Shown here piece by piece: positions 53,815 through 61,333 of a stretch of 64,000 nucleotides of DNA. The DNA is from Dyadobacter sp. Leaf189. Lineage in GTDB: Bacteria > Bacteroidota > Bacteroidia > Cytophagales > Spirosomataceae. Where the stretch lies: positions 1,981,999 through 2,045,998 of the forward strand of contig NZ_LMPS01000001.1 in the NCBI RefSeq assembly GCF_001424405.1, read 5' to 3'. The notes beneath the pieces were generated by a model. That model was not told the DNA's origin. It did not search any database and worked only from the letters and a program-made list of their open reading frames with translations. Every line of letters starts with the position of its first letter. The stretch's first letter is position 1. Both the position numbers and the translations under genes were made by a program.

Positions 53815-54809
53815 AAGCATTCCAGTACCTGCGCCCTTCGAAAGTTCAGGACGCAATCCGTGCAGTTGGCTCCGATCCGGGTGCGCGGTTTATTGCCGGA
53901 GGTACCAATCTGATCGACCTGATGAAAAGGGGCATTGTTTCGCCAGACAAACTGGTGGATATCAATCATCTTCCTCTTAAAAAGATAAGTTACCAATCGG
54001 GCAGGCTGAAAATCGGCGCACTCGCGCTGAACAGCGAAGTGGCTGCTCATCCGGCGGTGCTGCAAAAGCAGCCGCTCCTCGCACAGGCGCTTCATTCCGG
54101 CGCTTCGGGCCAGCTCCGCAATATGGCGACCATGGGAGGCAATGCGCTGCAGCGAACTCGCTGCCCTTACTTCTACGATACTGCATTTCCCTGCAACAAA
54201 CGCAAGCCCGGCAGTGGCTGCGCGGCAGTAGAGGGGATCAACAGAATGCATTCGATTTTTGGTGTTGAAAAGGCAAATGCAACCCAGTCGTGCATTGCGG
54301 TGCATCCGAGTGATATGAGCGTGGCGCTGGCGGCGCTGGACGCAGAGGTAATTATTCAGGGTCAAGGCGGCGAGCGCAGGATTGCCTTTACCGACCTGCA
54401 CCGGCTGCCTGGCAACCAGCCCGAGCTCGATACTACTTTGGAAAGAAATGAGCTGATCACAGGCTTTGAGATCCCTGATAACGATTTCGGAATGCACGCG
54501 CATTACCTAAAAGTACGGGACCGCGCTTCTTTCGCTTTTGCAATCGTGTCGGTTGCGGCTGCGCTGGACGTGAAAGAAGGCAAGATCAACGCGGCGCGAC
54601 TGGCGATGGGCGGGGTGGCGCACAAGCCGTGGCGGCTCTTCGAAGCCGAACGACATTTGCTCGGCAAGCCGGTTTCAGAAGCCTTGTTCAGGCAGGCAGC
54701 AGCGCTGGGTATGCGGGACGCGGTAAGTTTTGGACAAAATGATTACAAGTTGAGAATGGCCCCTAATGCAGTTGTTCAGGCGCTGCTCCATGCTGCCGCA
54801 ATCGAATAA
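53811..54809 (+). CDS. paoB: PaoB-like FAD-binding subunit with extra 4Fe-4S insert
   Basis: A 332-residue protein of the CO dehydrogenase flavoprotein family. The FAD motifs are ARFIAGGTNLIDLMKRG (about 24-40) and NMATMGGNALQ (about 104-114). Between them and the C-terminal domain lies the insert TRCPYFYDTAFPCNKRKPGS with GC and a later ATQSC, the Cys pattern that ligates a 4Fe-4S cluster in PaoB. There is no signal peptide; in PaoABC the complex travels with the Tat signal of PaoA. It overlaps paoA by 4 bp and the large subunit gene follows after 11 bp. Confidence 0.9.
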   Translation: MKAFQYLRPSKVQDAIRAVGSDPGARFIAGGTNLIDLMKRGIVSPDKLVDINHLPLKKISYQSGRLKIGALALNSEVAAHPAVLQKQPLLAQALHSGASGQLRNMATMGGNALQRTRCPYFYDTAFPCNKRKPGSGCAAVEGINRMHSIFGVEKANATQSCIAVHPSDMSVALAALDAEVIIQGQGGERRIAFTDLHRLPGNQPELDTTLERNELITGFEIPDNDFGMHAHYLKVRDRASFAFAIVSVAAALDVKEGKINAARLAMGGVAHKPWRLFEAERHLLGKPVSEALFRQAAALGMRDAVSFGQNDYKLRMAPNAVVQALLHAAAIE

Positions 54810-54820
54810 AAAGAAAAATC

Positions 54821-55501
54821 ATGACCGATAAAGAGTCGCTGGATAGGGTAGACGGCCCGGAAAAAGTGGCAGGTACAGCTACTTACTCTGCTGAATACCG
54901 TTTTAAAAACCTCGCACATGCCGTCCTGGTGACGAGTACCATTGCCAAGGGAGAAATTACCAGCATGGAAACCCGCAAGGCAGAAAGAGCGCCGGGCGTA
55001 CTTACTGTGCTCACACATCTGAATGCCCCCGAAATTCCGGGTAACCCAAAAGCAGTCCAGCCGGCGGGCCGTGCCGCAGTAGGTACTGCATTCCGCCTTT
55101 TTCATGACCGTTACATTTACTTTGATGGCCAGCCTGTCGCATTGGTAGTTGCTGAAACAGCTGAAAAGGCGAAGTACGCGGCTTCATTGATTCAGGTAAC
55201 CTATCAAACCGAAAAGCACGCCACCGACTTTGAGGCCAATAGCAGGCATGCGGCTTTGCCCGTGAATATCCAACGCAGCCAGAATTCACCTTTTAAAGAT
55301 TACGAGCGGGGTAATCCCGGCGCGGTTGTCCAGGCAGAAGTAAAAATAGAAGCTACTTACACAATCCCAACACAACACCACCAGCCGCTCGAACCCCACG
55401 CTACCATTGCAGTCTGGGAAGGCGACGACAAGCTTACAGTTTATGACAAAAACCAGGTGTCAAATCTGCACAGGGAAACCTCGCGCAGGCATTTAAATTA
55501 A
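54821..55501 (+). CDS. N-terminal fragment of the split PaoC-like subunit
   Basis: This 226-codon fragment holds the first alpha-beta domain of the large subunit (SLDRVDGPEKVAGTATYSAE; YFDGQPVALVVAETAEKAKY; QHHQPLEPHATIAVWEG). Its last ten codons after LTVYDKNQ (VSNLHRETSR and on) are out of frame and unlike the family. Alone it lacks the cofactor-binding domains and should be inactive. Confidence 0.6.
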   Translation: MTDKESLDRVDGPEKVAGTATYSAEYRFKNLAHAVLVTSTIAKGEITSMETRKAERAPGVLTVLTHLNAPEIPGNPKAVQPAGRAAVGTAFRLFHDRYIYFDGQPVALVVAETAEKAKYAASLIQVTYQTEKHATDFEANSRHAALPVNIQRSQNSPFKDYERGNPGAVVQAEVKIEATYTIPTQHHQPLEPHATIAVWEGDDKLTVYDKNQVSNLHRETSRRHLN

Positions 55502-55518
55502 AAAGGGAGCATGTAAAA

Positions 55519-57045
55519 GTGGTTTCAAAATACATTGGAGGCGCTTTTGGTTCCGGTATCCGTGTTTGGCCGCATACAGTAGCGGCTGTCCTGGCGGCGA
55601 AGCACTTGAAGCGCCCCGTAAAGCTTGTACTTGGCCGCGAGCAAATGTTCACGTCTGTGGGGTACCGGCCTTATACCGTGCAGAAACTTGCGATAGGCGC
55701 CGACAGGAATGGAAAGCTGGTGGCAATGGTGCACGAAGGTACCGGGCAGACTTCGCAGTATGAAGAGCACCTGGAACGTACCATTCTGGCAACCAGGGCG
55801 CTGTACGCTTGTCCCAATGTAGTTACGAAATACCGCCTGCTGAACCTGGATGTAAATACGCCTACCTGGATGCGCGGCCCCGGCGATGCTACGGGTATGT
55901 TCGCTCTGGAGTCGGCGCTCGATGAGCTGAGTTATGCCGCTGGCATTGACCCGCTTGAACTAAGACTAAGGAACTACGCAGAACTGGATCCTGAACGCAA
56001 CTTGCCGTGGTCGGCGAAGTCGCTCAGGAAATGCTATGAAACAGCCGCAGATGCATTTGGCTGGAAAAACAGGGCTGCCCAGCCCGGTTCCATGAAGAAC
56101 AAAGGCATGCTGACAGGCTTCGGAATGGCGTCGAGCCTGTACGGATTTCACCGGCACCCTTCCCAGGCGAAGGCGATTTTGAACCGCGACGGTACGCTGG
56201 TTGTACAAAGCGCCACAATGGATATTGGTCCGGGAACAGGTACCGCAATGACGCGCATTGCCGCTGAGCGACTGGGTATCAGCAGCAGCAAGGTCAGGTT
56301 TGATCTGGGCAGTTCAGACCTGCCCGATGCGCCGGGGCAGAATGGTTCTTCCACGGTCCCGAGTGTGGGCTCGGCGGTATATGCAGCTTGTGAGTCGCTG
56401 AAAACCAAGCTGCTTACGCTTGCCGGGCAAATGCCAGGCTCTCCTTTTCAGCACGTTGGTGCGGAGCAGGTTTTGTTTAAAAACGGGCAAATGCTTTTGG
56501 AAAAGGAAGCTGGTACCGCCATTTCTTTCAGTAAAATTCTCGAACATCACAACTTACAGCAGGTTGAGGCGCAGGAAGAGTCGAGGTCGGGTGCGGAGCG
56601 GGACAGGTATTCGATGTATTCTTTTGGCTGCCACTTTGTTGAAGTACAGGTAAATCCGTTCACAGGCGAAGTGCGCGTCACGCGTGCAGTTACCTGTGCG
56701 GACGTGGGTAAAATTATCAACCATAAAACAGCACGCAGCCAGGCAATCGGCGGACTGGTGGGCGGCATTGGCATGGCGCTCATGGAGGCTTCGGTGATGG
56801 ACCACCGTTTCGGCAGGTACGTGACCAGCGATTTGGCCACCTACCATATTCCTGTTCATGCCGATATTCCACAAATGGACGTGTTTTTTATAGACGAGGC
56901 TGATCAGTATGTAAATGCGATCGGTGCCAAAGGGCTGGGTGAAATTGCGATCGTGGGTGTGGCGGCGGCGGTTGCCAATGCAGTTTTCCATGCGACGGGC
57001 AAGCGTATCCGGGAGCTGCCGATCACACCCGACAAGCTGGTTTGA
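55519..57045 (+). CDS. C-terminal fragment of the split PaoC-like subunit
   Basis: A 508-codon open frame whose first usable start is a GTG at 55519, inside the conserved VVSKYIGGAFGSG segment, which confirms it is not a natural start. It carries the molybdopterin-binding domains and the catalytic Glu (GAKGLGEI). It has no ribosome-binding signal of its own. Confidence 0.6.
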   Translation: MVSKYIGGAFGSGIRVWPHTVAAVLAAKHLKRPVKLVLGREQMFTSVGYRPYTVQKLAIGADRNGKLVAMVHEGTGQTSQYEEHLERTILATRALYACPNVVTKYRLLNLDVNTPTWMRGPGDATGMFALESALDELSYAAGIDPLELRLRNYAELDPERNLPWSAKSLRKCYETAADAFGWKNRAAQPGSMKNKGMLTGFGMASSLYGFHRHPSQAKAILNRDGTLVVQSATMDIGPGTGTAMTRIAAERLGISSSKVRFDLGSSDLPDAPGQNGSSTVPSVGSAVYAACESLKTKLLTLAGQMPGSPFQHVGAEQVLFKNGQMLLEKEAGTAISFSKILEHHNLQQVEAQEESRSGAERDRYSMYSFGCHFVEVQVNPFTGEVRVTRAVTCADVGKIINHKTARSQAIGGLVGGIGMALMEASVMDHRFGRYVTSDLATYHIPVHADIPQMDVFFIDEADQYVNAIGAKGLGEIAIVGVAAAVANAVFHATGKRIRELPITPDKLV

Positions 57046-57148
57046 TCATGTTCAGAAGACTTTAAAGCGTAAAAACAGGCAACACACAAGCTTGGCACAG
57101 ATTTTCTTAGCAAATCTTAACAAGTTACAAAACGCACGACTCGCCATA

Positions 57149-60136
57149 ATGAGCCAAACTGTTAACAAAACGCTTGAATTTCTTGTAGGAGGTGGTGAAA
57201 TGGGGGAGAGGATACGGCAATTTGCCTGGGAGCAGTCACCGCTGGGACTTCCCGAAGCATGGCCGCAAAGCCTGAAAACCTGCATCCGCATTATGCTGAG
57301 CTCGAAGCAACCGATCTGGATCGGATGGGGCGAGCACCTGATCAAGTTTTATAATGACGCTTATATCGATATCGTCCGAGGGAAACACCCCGGTGCCTTA
57401 GGCCAGCCTGCATCTGTGGTTTGGAAGGATATTTGGCGGGATATCGAGCCTTTGCTCGAAAGGTCCATGCATAAGGACGAAGGTACTTATGTGGAATCAC
57501 AGCTCCTGATCATGGAGCGAAGCGGTTTTCCCGAGGAAACTTACTACACGTTTTCATATACACCGGTACTGGGCGAAGATGGCCGGCCCGCTGGTATCAT
57601 TTGCTACAATACTGCTGATACCGACAGGATTATCAATGAACGCTCGCTGCGTACCATGCAGCAGCTGGATACATTGGCTCAAAAGAAATCAGAAGAAGAA
57701 GTATACGCGCAGGCTGCCCGCGCGCTGGTGAGCAATGCGCTGGATTTTCCGTTTGCAGTGATCTACAAGATTTCAGATGAAGGGAAAAGGGCTGAGATTG
57801 CTGCATTGTCCGGCATTGCTCTGGAAGATTTTAATACATCTCATTCCATTGACCTGAGTAGCGGCAGTGCAGATTACGAAGCGATCGCCGAAGCTGTGCA
57901 TGCGCAGCGGATTGTGGAATCCGTTGTCAATACCCGTTGGAAAATGCTCCCCAAGGGTGCCTGGGATGTTTGTCCGCGCCAGTTCGTAGATGTTCCCATT
58001 AAATCAACCAACAAAAAATTTCCGATCGCCATTCTGACCGTGGGGCTAAACCCTTACCGCAAATTTGACGACGCATACCGCAACTTCATCCAGCTCATCG
58101 CCGACCAGATCTCACTGGGGATCAGCAATGCGCAGGCTTATGAGGAGGAAAGAAAGCGGGCTAAGATGCTGGAAGAGATTGACAAGGCGAAAACGCTGTT
58201 TTTTACCAATATCAGTCACGAATTCCGCACGCCGCTGATGCTGATGCTTAGCCCGTTGGAAGAGCTTTTGAATAAACCGCAGATCGGGCTGGACGAAAGT
58301 GAAAAGCATCACCTGGAAGTAACCCACCGGAATGCGATAAGGCTGCTCAAACTTGTTAATACCCTGCTTGATTTCAGCCGCATCGAAAGTGGCCGGAATA
58401 TGGCCAGCTTCGTGCTGACCGACATTGCTGCTTATACCAGAAATCTGGCTGCCAACTTCCGGTCCGTTATTGAAAAGGCTGATCTGCAGCTGATCGTCAA
58501 AACGGAGCCTGTTGCAAATCAGGTGTTCGTGGATAAGCAAATGTGGGAAAAGATCGTTTTTAATCTCTTATCCAATGCGTTCAAATTCACATTTGAAGGA
58601 ACGATTACGGTAACCGTCGCACCTGGCGATCGTGGCGTGGTGCTCACGGTGGAGGATACCGGAGTGGGTATCTCGCAGCAGGAGCTTCCGCGGATGTTTG
58701 AGCGGTTTCACCGGATACAAAATAGCGGCGGACGGACCTTTGAAGGCACAGGGATCGGCTTGTCGCTGATCAGGGAACTGATCCTGCTGCACCACGGCGA
58801 TATCCGGGTTGAAAGTGAACCTGGGAAGGGAAGCCGCTTTATTGTGACCATACCGTACGGAAAAGACCACCTGGACCCGACGCGTGTATTCCTGACTGAT
58901 CCGGGTTTCGACGACGTGACACCCAGCCTGTACGTGGAAGAAGCTGCTACCTTGCTGCAACCTGCCGCCGGACCAAATGCAGCAGACAATGCTACTACCG
59001 CTACTGATACAATCCTGGTGGTGGACGATAATACCGATATGCGGCAGCACGTACAATCGCTTCTGGAAAAGCATTACCGGACAATTCCCGCTGAAAATGG
59101 CGTTGACGCGCTTCAAAAGATCGCCGAGGAACAGCCTTCGCTCATTCTGAGCGACATTATGATGCCCGAAATGGACGGAATTGAGTTGCTCCGTCACGTA
59201 AAAGACAATCCTGGCAGCGCGCAGATCCCCGTTGTGCTGATCACAGCGCGGGCGGGGGAGGAGTCAAAGCTGGAAGGAATTGAGACCGGAGCGGATGATT
59301 ACCTTGTGAAGCCATTCTCGTCCAATGAGCTGCTGGCGCGGATCAAGTCGCAGCTGAAAATTTCGAAAACGCGCCGCCAGTTTACCGATGAGTTGGAAAG
59401 AGCAGTTAAGCTCCGGACAGAGGAACTGATCAAAGCGAACAAAGAGCTGGAATCGTTCAGCTACATTGCCAGCCACGACTTGCAGGAGCCGCTCCGCAAA
59501 ATTCAGACCTTTATCCACCTGATTGACAAGAATAAGGATAATCCGGAGGCTACACAGAAGTACTACGACAAGATCAACTCTTCTGCGCAGCGGATGAGCG
59601 AGCTGATCCAGTCGGTGCTTACTTACAGCCGGCTTTCAGGAACGGGACAGGATCTGGTGAAAGTTGACCTGAACAGTGTGATCAATGATATCAAGATCGA
59701 TTTTGAACTGCTGATCTCGGAAAAAGAAGCGACGATTGTGACAGAAAACCTGCCGGTAATTCAGGCAAATAAATTTCAGATGAACCAGCTGTTCTCGAAC
59801 CTGATCAGCAATTCTTTGAAGTTTTCCCAAAAAAATCCACGCATTACGATCCGGTCTGAATATGTGCAGGGCAGCTCCATTACCGCTTTTCCTATGTTAA
59901 ATCCCGAAAAGCTTTTTGCCCACATAACCTTCGCCGATAATGGAATAGGGTTTGAACAGGAATTTAGCGAGCGTATTTTCAGCTTGTTCCAGCGCCTGCA
60001 CGGAAAGCAGGAATATTCCGGAACAGGCATTGGATTAAGTATTGTAAAAAAGATCGTAGAGCAGCATAACGGTTATGTTTCTGCCGAATCACAGCCGGGA
60101 GAAGGCGCGACATTCCATATCTGGCTGCCGGTGTAA
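57149..60136 (+). CDS. Hybrid sensor kinase: PAS, GAF, kinase, receiver, second kinase
   Basis: A 995-residue soluble protein; the ATG at 57149 starts MSQTVNKTLEFLVGGGEMG, while the frame is open to 56915 inside the pao gene. Domains in order: a PAS-like region (PIWIGWGEHLIKFYNDAYID, about 50-165), a GAF region (about 190-330), HisKA with TNISHEFRTPL (His at about 355), HATPase with NLLSNAFKFTFEG and DTGVGISQQELPRMF, a receiver with ILVVDDNTDMRQH and phospho-acceptor Asp in LILSDIMMPEMDG (about 669), then a second HisKA of phytochrome type (YIASHDLQEPLRKIQTF, about 775) and a second HATPase (NLISNSLKFSQ; GTGIGLSIVKKI). There are no membrane segments, so it senses a cytoplasmic signal. No cognate regulator is adjacent. 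Confidence 0.92.
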   Translation: MSQTVNKTLEFLVGGGEMGERIRQFAWEQSPLGLPEAWPQSLKTCIRIMLSSKQPIWIGWGEHLIKFYNDAYIDIVRGKHPGALGQPASVVWKDIWRDIEPLLERSMHKDEGTYVESQLLIMERSGFPEETYYTFSYTPVLGEDGRPAGIICYNTADTDRIINERSLRTMQQLDTLAQKKSEEEVYAQAARALVSNALDFPFAVIYKISDEGKRAEIAALSGIALEDFNTSHSIDLSSGSADYEAIAEAVHAQRIVESVVNTRWKMLPKGAWDVCPRQFVDVPIKSTNKKFPIAILTVGLNPYRKFDDAYRNFIQLIADQISLGISNAQAYEEERKRAKMLEEIDKAKTLFFTNISHEFRTPLMLMLSPLEELLNKPQIGLDESEKHHLEVTHRNAIRLLKLVNTLLDFSRIESGRNMASFVLTDIAAYTRNLAANFRSVIEKADLQLIVKTEPVANQVFVDKQMWEKIVFNLLSNAFKFTFEGTITVTVAPGDRGVVLTVEDTGVGISQQELPRMFERFHRIQNSGGRTFEGTGIGLSLIRELILLHHGDIRVESEPGKGSRFIVTIPYGKDHLDPTRVFLTDPGFDDVTPSLYVEEAATLLQPAAGPNAADNATTATDTILVVDDNTDMRQHVQSLLEKHYRTIPAENGVDALQKIAEEQPSLILSDIMMPEMDGIELLRHVKDNPGSAQIPVVLITARAGEESKLEGIETGADDYLVKPFSSNELLARIKSQLKISKTRRQFTDELERAVKLRTEELIKANKELESFSYIASHDLQEPLRKIQTFIHLIDKNKDNPEATQKYYDKINSSAQRMSELIQSVLTYSRLSGTGQDLVKVDLNSVINDIKIDFELLISEKEATIVTENLPVIQANKFQMNQLFSNLISNSLKFSQKNPRITIRSEYVQGSSITAFPMLNPEKLFAHITFADNGIGFEQEFSERIFSLFQRLHGKQEYSGTGIGLSIVKKIVEQHNGYVSAESQPGEGATFHIWLPV

Positions 60137-60147
60137 GTTTACCGGCA
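60126..60147. terminator. Hairpin between convergent kinase and efflux genes
   Basis: TGCCGGT and ACCGGCA (7-bp arms, 8-base loop) span the kinase stop codon, 25 bp before the end of the convergent adaptor gene. Neither side has a T-run, so it is a weak candidate. Confidence 0.25.
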
Positions 60148-60172
60148 ATCCCGGAACGTCGCGCCTATGCCA

Positions 60173-61324
60173 TTAACCTTCCTCGTCTGTATTCTTGATC
60201 TTCATCAAAAGCGCATAAGCATTTTTGACAACCATCCTGGTGCCGGTACTGATGCCATTTCCTTCAATCTGCTGGCGGCCTTCATGTACAAGTCCGGGTG
60301 TTATTTTGACCATTTCAAATTGCCCGCTGCCGCTGTCTGTGAATACGTAAGAGTTGTTTTCCCAGCGCACGACCGCGTCCTCAGGCACGGTAAGTACCTT
60401 TTTGTTGCTGATAGCCACCTCGCCATTTACAAACATGCCCGGCACGAGCGTGGGACTGTACTTTTCAAAATGACAATGCACTTCGGCCATTCTGTCCTGA
60501 TCCAGGTTCTTGCTGATCAGGATGATTTCAGCGGCGAATTTTTTGTCGGGATCGCTGTTCGTGTAGGCAGTAACGCGCTGCCCGATCGAGAGCGATTGCA
60601 GGTCTTTCTCAAAAACATTCAATGCAAGGTGGATATCTTTCGGATCCACCAGCTCGAAAAGCATATCGGTCGGAGAAGTGTATTTACCCACATTTACATT
60701 CACCTGTGACACAAACCCATTGATAGGGGATACAATCGGTACGGACTTTGAAATATTGTCCGCCTTCAACCCGGAGGGATTAATACCGATCACTTCCAGC
60801 TTTCTGGCTAGCGCATTCATCAGGATACGCTGGGTTTCCATTTCTGCCCGCGCCTGTTGAAAAACTTTGTCACTTGCCGCCTTGGTTGCATTCAGGTCGC
60901 GCTGGCGCGCAAACTCACTTTCTGCCAATGTAAATTTCTCCCGCGCAGTCAGGTAATCCTGCTGGAGCTGGATGAACTGCATATCTTCCAGTTCAGCGAG
61001 TACCTGACCTTTTCTGACGTGCATGCCCGGCAGCATTCGGGTCGATTTCAGGTAGCCGCCGAGCGGGAAGCTGAGGCTCACGGTACTCTGCGGAGGTACG
61101 TCGATCTTGCCGTGCAGGTTGAGCGTACCACTGATGTTTTCAAATTCAGGTGTCCCTACTTCAATGCCCACCCGCTGCATTTGCTGTGTACTGAAAGATA
61201 CCAGCTGTTTCGAAGACGGAGTTACAGCGGTATCTGCCGCAGGGTTGTTATCCGGCGTTTCTGTGCGGCCGCCGCAGGCTGAAAGCAGGCAGGCGAACAG
61301 GCCGGTATAAAGATATGTTTTCAT
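60173..61324 (-). CDS. Heavy-metal RND efflux periplasmic adaptor, second system, lipoprotein
   Basis: A 383-residue membrane fusion protein. The signal MKTYLYTGLFACLLSAC gives Cys17 as the lipid anchor. The adaptor core matches that of the 702-1892 gene: PPQSTVSLSFPLGGYLKSTR, GMHVRKGQVLAELEDMQFIQ, a long helical hairpin, VNVGKYTSPTDMLFELVDPK and a C-terminal EDAVVRWENNSYVF. Unlike the first copy, it lacks the His-rich segment after the lipid anchor, so metal specificity or affinity may differ. It starts 9 bp after the pump-fusion stop, so it is cotranscribed with it. Confidence 0.92.
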   Translation of the reverse strand: MKTYLYTGLFACLLSACGGRTETPDNNPAADTAVTPSSKQLVSFSTQQMQRVGIEVGTPEFENISGTLNLHGKIDVPPQSTVSLSFPLGGYLKSTRMLPGMHVRKGQVLAELEDMQFIQLQQDYLTAREKFTLAESEFARQRDLNATKAASDKVFQQARAEMETQRILMNALARKLEVIGINPSGLKADNISKSVPIVSPINGFVSQVNVNVGKYTSPTDMLFELVDPKDIHLALNVFEKDLQSLSIGQRVTAYTNSDPDKKFAAEIILISKNLDQDRMAEVHCHFEKYSPTLVPGMFVNGEVAISNKKVLTVPEDAVVRWENNSYVFTDSGSGQFEMVKITPGLVHEGRQQIEGNGISTGTRMVVKNAYALLMKIKNTDEEG

Positions 61325-61333
61325 GGTAAATGC

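Larger units (their letters stand above)
54821..57045 (+). pseudogene. paoC: PaoC-like molybdenum-binding subunit, split by a one-base frameshift
   Basis: The reading frame that begins at 54821 stops at 55501, but the adjacent frame continues the same protein without loss to 57045. Reading NQ, then switching at about 55456 to GVKSAQGNLAQAF KLKREH VKVVSKYIGG restores a xanthine-oxidase-family large subunit of about 741 residues, close to the 732 of E. coli PaoC. One missing G near 55456-55457 explains the break. All family landmarks flank the site: KVAGTATYSAEY, HHQPLEPHA, IGGAFGSG, RGPGDATG, and the catalytic Glu in GAKGLGEIA. It is either a recent mutation or a sequencing error. The molybdenum chaperone gene paoD is not in the window. 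Confidence 0.85.

Noticed and set aside
53101..53856. 251-codon minus-strand open frame
   Set aside because: Antisense to the paoA gene, which has complete Fe-S motifs.
55450..55460. Programmed -1 frameshift as explanation of the split PaoC-like gene
   Set aside because: The local A-tract is only five A long (CAAAAACC), not the canonical A-AAA-AAC heptamer, and slipping there would replace the conserved Gln. A lost G fits better.
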